Below are positions 1 through 8,973 of a DNA stretch of 64,000 nt, in pieces. How positions within the stretch are numbered: position 1 is the first letter of the stretch; the number at the start of each line of letters is the position of its first letter. The notes beneath the pieces were generated by a model, which did no database searches, had not been told where the DNA came from, and saw only the letters and a program-made list of their open reading frames with translations. Made by a program: the position numbers and the translations under genes. Location: NCBI GenBank assembly GCA_002840095.1, contig PGZL01000010.1, forward strand, positions 62,001 through 126,000, written 5' to 3'. The DNA comes from Gammaproteobacteria bacterium HGW-Gammaproteobacteria-1. Lineage in GTDB: Bacteria > Pseudomonadota > Gammaproteobacteria > Thiohalomonadales > Thiohalomonadaceae.

Positions 1-21
1 GTCGGCTCCATGAGCAGTTAG
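1..21 (+). CDS. 3' end of an upstream phage gene (possibly portal)
   Basis: Reading from base 1, six sense codons are followed by TAG at 19-21. A 44-base gap with a good ribosome-binding site leads to the scaffold gene. In short-tailed phages the gene before scaffold is usually the portal, so this may be its last codons. Too little sequence is present to identify it. Confidence 0.3.
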   Translation, partial: VGSMSS

Positions 22-65
22 GCGAACTTGCATTTTTCATCCAATCGTGTAAAAGGAGTGGAACT

Positions 66-1199
66 ATGAGCGATACACTAAACAGCGCCGCCGTCACGGA
101 TACCACCGCCACCGCCGCCGGAACCGCCGGCGTGGACGCGGGTGCGGCCCCGCCGACTGAGGGGCAGGGCGAGAAGGATATCGGCCGCGCCGCCGAGAAG
201 GCCGTGCAGCGCGCCGAGGCGCGCGCCAGCAAGAAGAACACCGGCGACGCCGGGGAACAAGCCGCCGGGGGCGATAAGCCCACCGGTGCGAGCACTCCCG
301 AAGTCGCCGCCCCCGAGGCCACCACGAAGGAAGGAGCGAAAAGCGCGGAGGAGGGCGATAAGCCCACTCTGGACAGCACCGCCGCCGCCCCCGAGAATTG
401 GCCGAAAGACCGGCGCGAGGCCTACGCCGCGCTGCCGGACGACACTTCCCGCGCTCTGGTCATGGCCTTCTACAAGGACATACAGGCCGGGTTCACCAAG
501 GCTACCCAGCAGGTGGCCGAGATCGTCAAGCAGAACGATGAGCTGTTCGGGGCGCTGAAGGAGCACGGCGCAGATGTTCCGCGGGTAAAGCAGTTGTTGA
601 ACATCGGCAAGATGTTCGAGGCCGACCCGCGCAACGTCATCACCGAACTCGCAAAGGAGAAGGGTATCGAAGTGTTCTTCGAGCGTCCTCTCCCGGAAGG
701 CGAGATGCCTGAGTTCAAGGACACGGCGGAAATGGCCGAGTGGATGCGCAATCAGGCGAAGAGCGAGGCCGAACGCACGCTCAAGGCCGCGAGTGACGCG
801 GAGGAAAAGCGCCAGGCGGAGCGCGAGCAGGAAACTGCCCGCAATTCCGCCAAGGAGGCGCTCCAGAAGGAACTGGACGAAGCCGGCAAAGAACACGCCG
901 ACTTCGGCGAGCACAAGGCCGCCGTGTTCGACACCCTGGCACGCGCGCCGGGGCTTTCAGTGAAGGAGGCCTACCACCTGGTCCGCCTGCCCGCCCTGCT
1001 CAAGCTGGCGGAGGAGGGGACCCAGGCCAAGGCAGAGCTGACCAAGCTGAAGGCCCAACAGGAGCGTGCCGCCAAGGACACCACCCGCCCGCCCAGCAGC
1101 CGCCGCGCCGAGCTGGCGCCGGAAGACAAGAACCTCTCTCCGGCGGAGCGTGCCCACAAGCGCGCCCAGGCCCGCATGGCACAGCAACAGAACGCTTGA
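66..1199 (+). CDS. Putative capsid scaffolding protein
   Basis: A 377-residue, highly charged protein rich in Ala, Glu and Lys, directly before the major capsid gene, the classic place of a phage head scaffold. The first ~115 residues are low-complexity Ala/Thr/Gly/Glu. The middle looks folded and the C-terminal half is predicted long helix (many Glu, Lys, Ala, Gln), ending in a basic tail as scaffolds often do to contact the shell. The start at 66 is preceded by AAGGAG at good spacing. Scaffolds diverge quickly, so the call rests on composition and position rather than a motif. It would guide procapsid assembly and then leave or be cleaved. Confidence 0.7.
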   Translation: MSDTLNSAAVTDTTATAAGTAGVDAGAAPPTEGQGEKDIGRAAEKAVQRAEARASKKNTGDAGEQAAGGDKPTGASTPEVAAPEATTKEGAKSAEEGDKPTLDSTAAAPENWPKDRREAYAALPDDTSRALVMAFYKDIQAGFTKATQQVAEIVKQNDELFGALKEHGADVPRVKQLLNIGKMFEADPRNVITELAKEKGIEVFFERPLPEGEMPEFKDTAEMAEWMRNQAKSEAERTLKAASDAEEKRQAEREQETARNSAKEALQKELDEAGKEHADFGEHKAAVFDTLARAPGLSVKEAYHLVRLPALLKLAEEGTQAKAELTKLKAQQERAAKDTTRPPSSRRAELAPEDKNLSPAERAHKRAQARMAQQQNA

Positions 1200-1238
1200 C
1201 CAAGGACGCCTGCACCCCACTTTCGAGGAATATAGGAA

Positions 1239-2240
1239 ATGAGCGTTAATTCCACTGGTGTACCGCTGTTTGCCGGCATCGAACCCCTGGACGACATGTT
1301 CATGGCGACGATGGAGGAGATGGACAAGGAAGTCGAGAACCTGATCGACATCAAGGACCCCGTCTACCAGTACCTGAAGAAGCACAACCTGATCGAGCTG
1401 CGCGACGAGATCAACACCCACGTCCCGGTCAAGCTGATGGACAAGCCCAACAGCACGGTCAAGGACTTCGCCCACTACGACGACGTGGACAACACCCCGC
1501 AGGACGTGCTGAGCGAGGCGAAGTTCGCCTACGGCCACATCGTCGGCACCCAGATGTACTCGCGCGAGGAGCTGGTGAAGAACTCCGGCAAGGCGCAGAT
1601 GATCGACCTGGTGGAAACCAAGACCGAGCAGCTGCAAACCTCGATGACCAACCACTTTAGCGAGCGCCTGAAGGGTACGCAGGACGCCGACGGCCGCAGC
1701 ATGATGGGCCTCGGCCGGATCATGACCTTCGACGCCGCCTGCGGCGGCATCGACCCGACCGCCGCAGGCTTCGGCTACTGGAACCCGCAGCGCGGACTCA
1801 AGGCGGGCGGCGGCCAGTTCGCCCTTGCCACCGAGATGCGCGCCGGACTGCGCCGCCTCACCCGCCTGTGCACGCAGCGTAATGATGCGCCGGACGTGCT
1901 CATCGCCGGCGAGGACGTGTACGACGCCATGCAGGCATGGGCGGAGGACAAGCTGCGCCTGAACCTGGGCGAACTGAAGCAGTCCTCCGGCTGGGGCGAC
2001 TTCGAGATGTTCGACTTCAACGGCCGCACCATCATCTACGACCCGGATATGGACGCCAAGACGGCCGAGCTGATCAACTTCAAGAAGTACGTCAAGGTCC
2101 GCATCCACCGCGGCACCAACTTCGTGTTGGAGCCGTGGCAGATGATGGAAAGCAAGGTGGCGAAGAAGCGCAACTGCCTGCTGTACGCCAGCGTGTACGT
2201 CAAGCGCCGCAACGCCAACGGCATCATCACCTTCTCCTAA
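1239..2240 (+). CDS. Phage major capsid protein
   Basis: A 333-residue protein of the size and style of HK97-fold major capsid proteins of short-tailed phages. It begins with a short extended arm, contains helix-rich segments such as TEQLQTSMTNHFSERLKGTQ near residue 130, a central Gly-rich loop (GLKAGGGQFA, about 188-197) and a C-terminal segment with many basic and aromatic residues. It follows the scaffold gene by 39 bp and precedes the head-tail joining genes, which is the conserved order. A ribosome-binding site (CGAGGAA) lies just upstream. It would form the icosahedral shell. The family call is from overall pattern and context. Confidence 0.8.
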   Translation: MSVNSTGVPLFAGIEPLDDMFMATMEEMDKEVENLIDIKDPVYQYLKKHNLIELRDEINTHVPVKLMDKPNSTVKDFAHYDDVDNTPQDVLSEAKFAYGHIVGTQMYSREELVKNSGKAQMIDLVETKTEQLQTSMTNHFSERLKGTQDADGRSMMGLGRIMTFDAACGGIDPTAAGFGYWNPQRGLKAGGGQFALATEMRAGLRRLTRLCTQRNDAPDVLIAGEDVYDAMQAWAEDKLRLNLGELKQSSGWGDFEMFDFNGRTIIYDPDMDAKTAELINFKKYVKVRIHRGTNFVLEPWQMMESKVAKKRNCLLYASVYVKRRNANGIITFS

Positions 2241-2297
2241 CGCCATGGGAGCTTGGAGGGGCGGGAAACCGCCCCTCGTTTCTTGGGAAGCGAAATC

Positions 2298-2702
2298 ATG
2301 AGCGGATTTTCCGACTACTGCGCCGGCGCACTTCTGGACCACCTGTTCGGCATCGCCGCGCTGGCACAGCCGACGCTGTACATTGCCCTGTCTCACACCG
2401 ACCCCGGCGCCGACGGCAGCGGCCTGACCGAACCCACCGCGCCGACCTATGCCCGAGTCGCCCACGCCGACTGGGCGCGCAGCGCCCGCCAGGTGGTGAA
2501 CAACAGCGATATCGCGTTCCCGCAAGCCGCTACGGACTGGGGTGCCACCAACATCACCCACTTCGCCATCCTGGACGCCGACGTGCTCGGCAACGTCATC
2601 GCCTCAGGCCCGCTGCCCATCCCGCAGAAGGTCGCCGCCGGCGAGACGCCCAAGTTCCTGGCGGGCTATCTCAAGGCCGAATTGCCGTGGACCGCGTCCT
2701 AA
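2298..2702 (+). CDS. Small phage structural protein (Gp80-like family)
   Basis: A 134-residue protein starting at ATG 2298 (MSGFSDYC); an in-frame ATG at 2253 is less likely because conservation should begin at the SDY motif. The pattern of SDYxxxALLDHLF at the start, then a segment typical of xLYIALSHTDPG, then ITHFAILDA, is that of a widespread phage protein often annotated as tail or fibre structural protein. It is probably a beta-sandwich virion component. It sits between the major capsid and tail-adaptor genes and overlaps the next gene by 16 bp. The exact role is not known. Confidence 0.65.
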   Translation: MSGFSDYCAGALLDHLFGIAALAQPTLYIALSHTDPGADGSGLTEPTAPTYARVAHADWARSARQVVNNSDIAFPQAATDWGATNITHFAILDADVLGNVIASGPLPIPQKVAAGETPKFLAGYLKAELPWTAS

Positions 2703-3583
2703 GCGGCCGCATCAGCCAGGGCAGCAGCGCCCTGGGACAGATCGCCAACGCCGGCCGCATGGCCGGCTCTGCCATTCAGGCTGGTCTGCTCGCCGCACAG
2801 CTACACATCGAGAAACCGGCAACCAAGCCGTTCCCTGCGCAGGACGGGGACCGCGAGACGCGCATCGTCCAAGACATCAACGACATGTTGTTCCAAACCA
2901 CCTACGACTCCGGATTCGAGCGCAAGGTGAAGCGTTGGATCAGCCAGGTGCTTGCGCATGCCGCCACGCGTCGCCGATGGAAGTTCCTTGATGCCGTCGC
3001 CCGTGCCCAGCTCGGCGCCGGCGCCGACATCATCGACCTGCGCGGCCACATCGACCAGGTGATCGCCGCGTTCGCGCCGCGACGGCTCCACAAGGCCTCA
3101 CTGCAACAGATCCTCGACGCGCGCCAAGCCGCCGCCGCCGGCAACCAGCCAAACGCCGGCGCGCCGACGCACTACGCCATCGAGGGCGGCCGCCGCCTGC
3201 ACCTGTGGCCCGCGCCTCACCAGGCTACCGCATTCGCCGTGCTCTACAGCCGCCCGTTGCGGCTGGAGATCGTTCCCGAACAGTGGGAGCAGATCATCGT
3301 CAACGGCGTGCTGGGCCGCTACGGACGCCACTTCGACCGCGATGCCCTGAGCCAGGACCCGGAGTGGTTTGAGAAACGCTACGAGACCGACCTGCGCCGC
3401 GCCGATATCGACGGCTGGGACATCGAATCAGCCCCGCGCTACGAGGACCTGCCCGCCGGGCACACCCTCACCGCAGAATCTTCCTTCAACACCGCCCGCG
3501 ACGTGCTCGTGCCGGCCAGCCTGACCGGCATCGGCTACGTCAGCATCGAAACGGGCGACTATCTATTGCAAGTGAACCAATGA
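2687..3583 (+). CDS. Head-tail adaptor / tail accessory protein (P22 gp4-like)
   Basis: About 298 residues from a GTG at 2687, inside the end of the previous gene. A longer open frame extends upstream but runs over the capsid gene and is not credible. The N-terminus has a Gly/Ala-rich helical stretch (SALGQIANAGRMAGSA). The middle (RVLHA-like segments, PLRLEIVPEQWEQIIVNG near residues 190-208, then RYGRHF) resembles the helical tail adaptor proteins that sit below the portal in P22-like and T7-like phages. The gene ends in an ATGA overlap with the fibre gene. The function is inferred from position and this weak pattern. Confidence 0.55.
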   Translation: MDRVLSGRISQGSSALGQIANAGRMAGSAIQAGLLAAQLHIEKPATKPFPAQDGDRETRIVQDINDMLFQTTYDSGFERKVKRWISQVLAHAATRRRWKFLDAVARAQLGAGADIIDLRGHIDQVIAAFAPRRLHKASLQQILDARQAAAAGNQPNAGAPTHYAIEGGRRLHLWPAPHQATAFAVLYSRPLRLEIVPEQWEQIIVNGVLGRYGRHFDRDALSQDPEWFEKRYETDLRRADIDGWDIESAPRYEDLPAGHTLTAESSFNTARDVLVPASLTGIGYVSIETGDYLLQVNQ

Positions 3584-5427
3584 CCACTCTCGCCGAGCTG
3601 AAAAAAAGATTCGAGCGGGGCGACACCCCGACAGGCCAGGACTTCGCTGATCTCATAGACGCCTTCCTTGCAGCCGACCACAGCAACTGGCCGGAGGTCT
3701 TGCCTGCATCGAGCGCAAAGAATCTTACCGATGTCACCCTGCCTGATCCGCTGCCCCCCGTAGACGGCTCTCGCCTGTTGAACATCACTCCTTCACTCTA
3801 CTACAGGCCGGAGGAGCAGCCTGGATACGCCAGCCCGACTGCCCTGGTTGCGATGGGCGATCAGCGCGACACCTACCTGCCATACATGCGCCTGCGCCTC
3901 ACACTTGAATCCGGCGATGTATTCCCAACCGTACTCTCCACCAGCTACGACGAGGAGAACGACGCAACCATCATCAACCTGGCCGATGGAGTGGCGGACA
4001 ACACGCTGAACGAAGTCGCCTACAGCGTAATACGCCCTGCGTCTGCCGGCGGCGCTGTATCGCTGCCTCTGTTAGGCTCTGTTGGGGAGATCAAAGATGC
4101 TCTGCGACTGACATCCACCACGATACACAACTTCACGTCCAACGCAAATTACGCACTGACTCCCGAGCAAGAAGAATACGCACGGATTGTTTTTACCGAT
4201 ACAGGCGCGCTCCTGACAGCCTCCCGCAATGTCACCATCTCAAATACGCCGCGGTGGTTCTGGTGCCAGAACAATACCGGACAGACCATTGTCGTTAAAA
4301 CGGACGGAGGCAATGGCATCGGCGTCGCAGCAGGTACGTCTCGCCCCCTGGCGAGCGACGGCACGAGTGTTGTTGATCCTGCAACTCAGATCACGCCGAA
4401 AAACATCAACGTACCACTCAACAGCAACGGGAACGTTTCTAGGCTGGTCAGCGATATACCAGGGAATGGCACAAGCAATGGTTACTGGTTTAAGTTCGCC
4501 ACGATCAAACTGAATAATCAACAGTACAGGGATGTGTCGCTGTCTCTGCGCGTCATTGGGGAGGTTAATTTCGGCGGTGCAGTTGATGTCGACATCCATG
4601 TGAGACAGGATGTTGCGACGCTGTCTGCCCAGCGCAGCAGGATTGTGGTCAGGAACATGACTTCCTCAGTAACACCGTGGGCTCCTATGTTCAAGGCGGT
4701 CGCAGCGGCCAACGCGCTAGGGCAGGACATCGATATATGGATCAGGGCAATTGGTTTATATCAGCAGTACAACATTATCGAGATCGCTAAGGGGTTCGTT
4801 GATACTGAGACCGTAAACTATTACTCATCAGGAGCCTGGACGATAACAGAGCCATCTGGCGCGTTCGAGGTTAAAAGTTATTCCGGCTCATTTGGTGGGC
4901 GCAGTCTCGCCAATGTCATCGATACCTCTGATCTGTTGACGGACACACTGCTGCAACCCGGCGAGAAAGCTATATGTTCGTGGAAGGGCCAGGTATCTAA
5001 GGCGCTCCGAATAGATTCGACAACTGGCGGTGTTTTTGAATTGACTGTCACGACGAACCTGTCCAGCGACAGCACCATCTATTTGAATCCGAACAACACA
5101 TCGTATGGTGGGCAAATTCTCAGGAGTACGATTGATCTGCTTGGAACAGCACTTGGCGGAATATCTAATGATCTGGCTGCATTTCTTATCCAGCACGGTT
5201 CATCGGATGGAAAAAGCAATTATTCGCGCGCCACATTCCATGTGGGCTCAGGCAGGCATGGGGAGAAAGGGGGGAGCGTAGTATCACGAGCAACCATGGC
5301 CGGTGTTCGTAACACGCGGGTGACCACCTTTACATGGAACAATGATGTAACACCATGGACCTCTCTCGGTACGCTAGTATTCGGAGACTCTTGCTCTGGT
5401 TCTGCCACCATTCATAGGGTCTCGTGA
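3580..5427 (+). CDS. Tail fibre / tail spike-like protein
   Basis: A 615-residue protein. The first 60 residues (TLAELKKRFERGDTPTGQDF, about residues 3-22) match the short virion-anchoring head common in phage fibres, which often reads as a small domain followed by a polar linker. The rest is rich in Ser, Thr, Asn, Val and Ile with alternating hydrophobic residues, as expected for a beta-helical or trimeric receptor-binding region. There are no catalytic motifs I recognise. Base use from about 3.7 to 5.4 kb is clearly more AT-rich than the neighbouring genes, a usual sign of a host-range module exchanged between phages. It starts at an ATGA overlap. Confidence 0.65.
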   Translation: MTTLAELKKRFERGDTPTGQDFADLIDAFLAADHSNWPEVLPASSAKNLTDVTLPDPLPPVDGSRLLNITPSLYYRPEEQPGYASPTALVAMGDQRDTYLPYMRLRLTLESGDVFPTVLSTSYDEENDATIINLADGVADNTLNEVAYSVIRPASAGGAVSLPLLGSVGEIKDALRLTSTTIHNFTSNANYALTPEQEEYARIVFTDTGALLTASRNVTISNTPRWFWCQNNTGQTIVVKTDGGNGIGVAAGTSRPLASDGTSVVDPATQITPKNINVPLNSNGNVSRLVSDIPGNGTSNGYWFKFATIKLNNQQYRDVSLSLRVIGEVNFGGAVDVDIHVRQDVATLSAQRSRIVVRNMTSSVTPWAPMFKAVAAANALGQDIDIWIRAIGLYQQYNIIEIAKGFVDTETVNYYSSGAWTITEPSGAFEVKSYSGSFGGRSLANVIDTSDLLTDTLLQPGEKAICSWKGQVSKALRIDSTTGGVFELTVTTNLSSDSTIYLNPNNTSYGGQILRSTIDLLGTALGGISNDLAAFLIQHGSSDGKSNYSRATFHVGSGRHGEKGGSVVSRATMAGVRNTRVTTFTWNNDVTPWTSLGTLVFGDSCSGSATIHRVS

Positions 5428-6006
5428 ATGATCTACGCAAAAATTGAGAATAGCGAGGTAGTAACCCGCAGCCCCGCCGATGCCGGATTCGATCTGGCCG
5501 CCACGCTGGCGGCTGGATTTTCGCCGTTCGAGCGGGGTCAGGATGGCTCTTGGACCATTGATGGCGTGGCGGTTGTTGTGGCGCCCATTTACGCAACCAT
5601 GGTCGAGGGCGCCATTGCTTCCCGCAATGCTAGTTGGGACGGTTTCGACCTGCCATCCACGTTGCACGCCGGATTCGGCCCGTTCGCCGTGCCGGACGCA
5701 TCGTGGTTGTCAGTGGTCGACGACGTTATCGTCGCCGGAACTGGGCCGGCTCCGGAGCCTGTAGCCGTACCGCCCGTGGTGACCATGCGCCAGGCTCGTA
5801 TCGCGCTGAGCCGCACCGGACTCCTCAGCCAGGTGGACGCGGCGCTTGCGTCGCTGGCTGGACAGGAAGGGGAAGAGGCGCGCATCGAGTGGGAGTTCTC
5901 GATGGTAGTTGAGCGACACCGCCCCTTGGTGCAGCTGCTTGCCCCCGCCCTGGGCCTGACAGACCAGCAGCTCGACGAGCTGTTTATTTTGGCCGATACG
6001 TTGTGA
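5428..6006 (+). CDS. Fibre-associated protein with an internal duplication
   Basis: A 192-residue protein right after the fibre gene (stop codon then ATG with no gap). Residues about 19-53 and 71-105 are two copies of one unit: GFDLAATLAAGFSPF is echoed by GFDLPSTLHAGFGPF, each followed by a Ser-Trp pair and a Val-rich strand. The C-terminal ~70 residues are helical (MRQARIALSRTGLLSQVDAA) and resemble the end of fibre-assembly or fibre-tip proteins. It may be a fibre chaperone or a distal tip; the sequence does not settle this. It ends in a GTGA overlap with the next gene. Confidence 0.5.
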   Translation: MIYAKIENSEVVTRSPADAGFDLAATLAAGFSPFERGQDGSWTIDGVAVVVAPIYATMVEGAIASRNASWDGFDLPSTLHAGFGPFAVPDASWLSVVDDVIVAGTGPAPEPVAVPPVVTMRQARIALSRTGLLSQVDAALASLAGQEGEEARIEWEFSMVVERHRPLVQLLAPALGLTDQQLDELFILADTL

Positions 6007-6428
6007 TCACCCTTCAGTTCAGCAGCACGTCGCACCCTGCGTCCAGGCTTATCTGCTGGGGGACGTGGAGCAGGCATTCGCATGTGGATTTCGTTCTGCC
6101 CGACGGACGCCTCCTCGGCGCAGTTCCCGGCGGCGTCAGAGTTCGCCCCTACGATCCCTCCGCCCTGCGTATCGAGCGCTACCATGTCGACGCCTCCGAC
6201 ACCGTCCTGAGCGTCGCCCTCGCCCAGCTAGGAAAGCACTACGACTGGCCGGGCGCCTTGGGTCTGGCTCTCCGCCGAAACTGGCAGGAGGATGACGCCT
6301 GGTTCTGCTCCGAACTGGTGGCATGGTCGTTCGAGCAGGCAGGACGCCCTTTGCTGAACGCCCCGCAGGCCTGGCGCCTGACCCCGCGCGATATCCTTCT
6401 GTCACCTCTATTGAGGCAGCTGAAGTGA
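6003..6428 (+). CDS. Permuted papain-like (NlpC/P60-like) hydrolase
   Basis: A 141-residue protein from a GTG start that overlaps the previous stop by four bases. It has SHVDF at about residues 26-30, GKHYDW at about 77-82 and WFCSELVAWSF at about 98-108. A His motif before a late Cys in a CSE(L/V) context is the arrangement of circularly permuted papain-fold amidases (YiiX/YaeF-like). These act on peptide, amide or lipid-amide bonds. In a phage virion such a domain may open the cell wall during entry or process a virion protein. It ends in a GTGA overlap with the hub gene. Confidence 0.65.
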   Translation: MITLQFSSTSHPASRLICWGTWSRHSHVDFVLPDGRLLGAVPGGVRVRPYDPSALRIERYHVDASDTVLSVALAQLGKHYDWPGALGLALRRNWQEDDAWFCSELVAWSFEQAGRPLLNAPQAWRLTPRDILLSPLLRQLK

Positions 6429-7780
6429 TTTCCCTGACCCCGCGCCCAGACCGCCTGGCCGCCGCCACCAACCTGATGCCGCGCCATGACGGACGCCTGG
6501 CCACGCGCCCTGGCGCGGTGCAGGTAATAACCGGACCGGTGAGCGCGGCGCAGCCGTGGGGAAATCGCATCCTGGCGTCCCGGCGGGGCCGCCTGGCGTT
6601 GTGGGATGGCGACGAGCACGACATCGCGCCCGCAGGCGTCACGCTCCAGGCCACCGCATTCCAGACGCTGAACGCCGACGCGCAGCGCGAGGACCGCCTC
6701 TATGTCGCCGACGGACTCCGCCCGCTATGGTTTCTCAGGAAGCAGGGCGGCGCCTACCAAGCGGTGGACGTAGTCAACACCATCACTGATGCGGGCGGCG
6801 CGCCCTACCCGCTACCGGTCCCATCCGTCATTGCCAACTGGCGCAATCGCCTATGGATCGGCGACCTCGGCAACCGCCTGCACCACTGCCAGAACGAGGC
6901 ACCGGACGAGTGGGACCCGCTGTGGACGGTGGAGTTTCAGGGCAAGACGCCGGACCGCATCATCACGGCACGGCCCGCCGGCGACATGCTCGCGGTTGGC
7001 CTGGGTCGCAGCATCTGGAACGTGATGGGCGACTCGCAATACAACTGGGTAACCAACCCGCTGCGCAGCCGCGGCGTGGCCGGTCCTGACGCCCTGGCGA
7101 GCGACGACGATGGAGCCTGGTGGGTGTCCGGCTTCGGCGTATTCTCCCTGGGTGAGCGCGGCCCGCTCACCGACGATCTCGCGCCGCTGTTCGATGGCCG
7201 TCTGTTCGGCGCCTCCGCCGTTATCGATAAGCAGCGCCGCTTGCTGCTTGTGCTTGTGCACGGCCGCGTCTTCGCAATGCATCTGGCGCACCCTGGGCGA
7301 TGGACGGACTGGGCCATCTCCGCCGCCGGACTCATCGCCACCGATGACTATGTAGGCTGGTATGGCTCCAATGGCGTCTGGTTGCTCGGGCGCGAGGACG
7401 AGCCGGATGTGTCACTGGCCGGGGAGCACACCGACGTGGTCAGCGTGTACGAGACATGGGACCACCAGCCCAACGAATACGGGCGCGCCCACCTCCCCCG
7501 CGCAGTGATCAGAGCGCATGGCTCAACGCGCGGCAGCGCCAGCTACACCGCCTACGCCGACAACACCACTTTCAGCACAACCTTCAGCCTGAGCGATGAG
7601 AGCATCCCCACCTGGCAGGGCGACGTGACAGGCGTCATTGGCCAGACACGTCCGCTACGCCCAGTGCGCAGAGAGTTCTCTCCCCGCCTGGCAGGGCAGA
7701 GCTTCCGGCATCGAATTACCGCGCCGTGCCACATTGAGATCATCGACTTCGAACCGCAGTACCGCGGAGGAAACCCATGA
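6425..7780 (+). CDS. Tail hub / DNA stabilisation protein (P22 gp10-like)
   Basis: About 451 residues from GTG at 6425, which overlaps the previous stop; upstream in-frame codons lie inside the hydrolase gene. The start (TPRPDRLAAATNLMPRHDGR) and the repeated WxxR/LWxGD-like blades, for example IANWRNRLWIGDLGNRLHHC, suggest a beta-propeller-like body as in phage tail hub or packaged-DNA stabilisation proteins. Later segments (WWVSGFGVFSLG, WYGSNGVWLLG) repeat the same rhythm. It would close the tail tube or anchor fibres. Assignment is by pattern and by location after the adaptor. Confidence 0.5.
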   Translation: MISLTPRPDRLAAATNLMPRHDGRLATRPGAVQVITGPVSAAQPWGNRILASRRGRLALWDGDEHDIAPAGVTLQATAFQTLNADAQREDRLYVADGLRPLWFLRKQGGAYQAVDVVNTITDAGGAPYPLPVPSVIANWRNRLWIGDLGNRLHHCQNEAPDEWDPLWTVEFQGKTPDRIITARPAGDMLAVGLGRSIWNVMGDSQYNWVTNPLRSRGVAGPDALASDDDGAWWVSGFGVFSLGERGPLTDDLAPLFDGRLFGASAVIDKQRRLLLVLVHGRVFAMHLAHPGRWTDWAISAAGLIATDDYVGWYGSNGVWLLGREDEPDVSLAGEHTDVVSVYETWDHQPNEYGRAHLPRAVIRAHGSTRGSASYTAYADNTTFSTTFSLSDESIPTWQGDVTGVIGQTRPLRPVRREFSPRLAGQSFRHRITAPCHIEIIDFEPQYRGGNP

Positions 7781-8205
7781 CCACACCCGTCATCATCCCG
7801 GAGTTCGGCGAGAACTATCCACTCGACTATCAGAAGGTAAACGCCGCACTGCGCCAACTCGCAGGCACCATCAATGCCCTTGCCGGTGCCCAACTATTGC
7901 AGATAGGTAACGCAGGCTCCGAGGGCACGGGTTACGTCCCTGTATCGGGCGGAGCCTTCCTGGGCCAGATCAAGGCACCGAGTGTTCTCGTCGGACCTTT
8001 CGAAGGCCCGCAACATCCGGTAGTAACAACCAATGACTTTGCCACGGGCTCCACCGGCGGCGCGGTACTGCTTGCCGCAGCGGTTCCCGCGCTGGACCAG
8101 ATCATCAGCAGCCCTCCAACACAGGCGCAAGTAATAGCGATACAGGAAACGGTCAATGGGATGCTTATCGCATCCAAGGCTGCAAAACAGATGGCGAACG
8201 CATGA
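7777..8205 (+). CDS. Small phage virion protein, function unknown
   Basis: A 142-residue protein starting in an ATGA overlap. The N-terminal part (EFGENYPLDYQKVNAALRQL) is a short helical anchor-like segment, followed by a Gly/Val-rich middle and an Ala-rich C-terminal helix. This layout resembles small fibre-anchor or tail-needle accessory proteins, but I recognise no family. It is co-translated with its neighbours by overlapping stop and start codons. Confidence 0.5.
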   Translation: MTTPVIIPEFGENYPLDYQKVNAALRQLAGTINALAGAQLLQIGNAGSEGTGYVPVSGGAFLGQIKAPSVLVGPFEGPQHPVVTTNDFATGSTGGAVLLAAAVPALDQIISSPPTQAQVIAIQETVNGMLIASKAAKQMANA

Positions 8206-8423
8206 AGACCGAAATCAGTACCCATCTCATTGAAGTGGATGCGCAAAACGGCATCCCGATCGAGGTGCGTCATGGCATGGGGCGCCAGGTTGGCGGCTGG
8301 TTGGTGGTTTGGCAGGACGCGCCAGGCGCGTTTTATGCCACCAATCCCGACGCGGACAGTAGCCGGGCGTTGATGTTGACGCCCACAGGGTCTTTCCGTG
8401 CGCGCATAGTGTTACTATCATAG
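8202..8423 (+). CDS. Small phage protein, function unknown
   Basis: A 73-residue protein starting in an ATGA overlap. It is predicted mostly beta, with a Gly-Arg-Gln-Val-Gly-Gly turn (about residues 27-32) and a Trp-rich strand (WLVVWQ). No family is recognised. It ends 46 bp before the next gene, the first real gap in this run of genes. Confidence 0.5.
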   Translation: MKTEISTHLIEVDAQNGIPIEVRHGMGRQVGGWLVVWQDAPGAFYATNPDADSSRALMLTPTGSFRARIVLLS

Positions 8424-8469
8424 TTCCAATCACGGCGGCGGATGCCGCATAACAGCAGAGGTAAATATC

Positions 8470-8973
8470 ATGGCAGCAGCTGATCACAACATCCGCGCCC
8501 TCGTCGGACGCAACCGCGGGCAGAGCCCGCGCAGCTATCCGCTGGTGAAGACCATCGACTTTGGCGAGTACACCGTTGGCGCCAACGAAGAAGCCGCATT
8601 CCTCACCATCCCCGGCGGCACCCTGGTCCGCGGCATGACCTCCATCATCAAGACCGCCGAGGGCGGCGCAGTCACCGCCACGGTCGGTACCGAGGCCGAC
8701 GTCACCCTGTTCGGCAGCATCAATCTCAATGCCGTCGCCGGAACTGTGGCGCCGTCCGTCGCCAAGTTGGCCATGGACGCCAGCGCCGCGTATGTCGAGG
8801 CCGAGGCCCAGGCGATTGCCGACAAGGTGGACGCCGTGATCGGCGCCGCCGGCAGCGCAGCCCTCAAGGGCTGGTACTTCGCCGCCGACACCGAGATCCG
8901 CATCAAGCCCAGCGCGGAGGTTGATACCGCCAAGGTGGCGATCGTGTTCGATTGCGTTTCCTTCGACGCCTGA
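8470..8973 (+). CDS. Phage structural (decoration-like) protein
   Basis: A 167-residue, Ala/Val/Thr-rich protein with the rhythm of a common phage virion family: an N-terminal strand (LVKTIDFGEY), a GTLVRGM segment, a stretch of TAEGGAVTATVGTEADV and a late GWYFAADTEIRI. These proteins are usually beta-rich head decoration or fibre components. A clear ribosome-binding site (AGAGG) stands 10 bp upstream. It is one of the few genes here not started by an overlap, which may mean strong independent expression, as for an abundant structural protein. Confidence 0.55.
   Translation: MAAADHNIRALVGRNRGQSPRSYPLVKTIDFGEYTVGANEEAAFLTIPGGTLVRGMTSIIKTAEGGAVTATVGTEADVTLFGSINLNAVAGTVAPSVAKLAMDASAAYVEAEAQAIADKVDAVIGAAGSAALKGWYFAADTEIRIKPSAEVDTAKVAIVFDCVSFDA

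Noticed and set aside
1937-2686. A long upstream extension of the tail-adaptor frame
   Set aside because: It runs over the capsid gene in another frame with Arg/Pro-rich nonsense-like sequence; GTG 2687 is the sensible start.
8424-8469. A sigma-70 promoter before the decoration-like gene
   Set aside because: TACTAT and TATCAT are present, but no -35 box lies at 16-18 bp.
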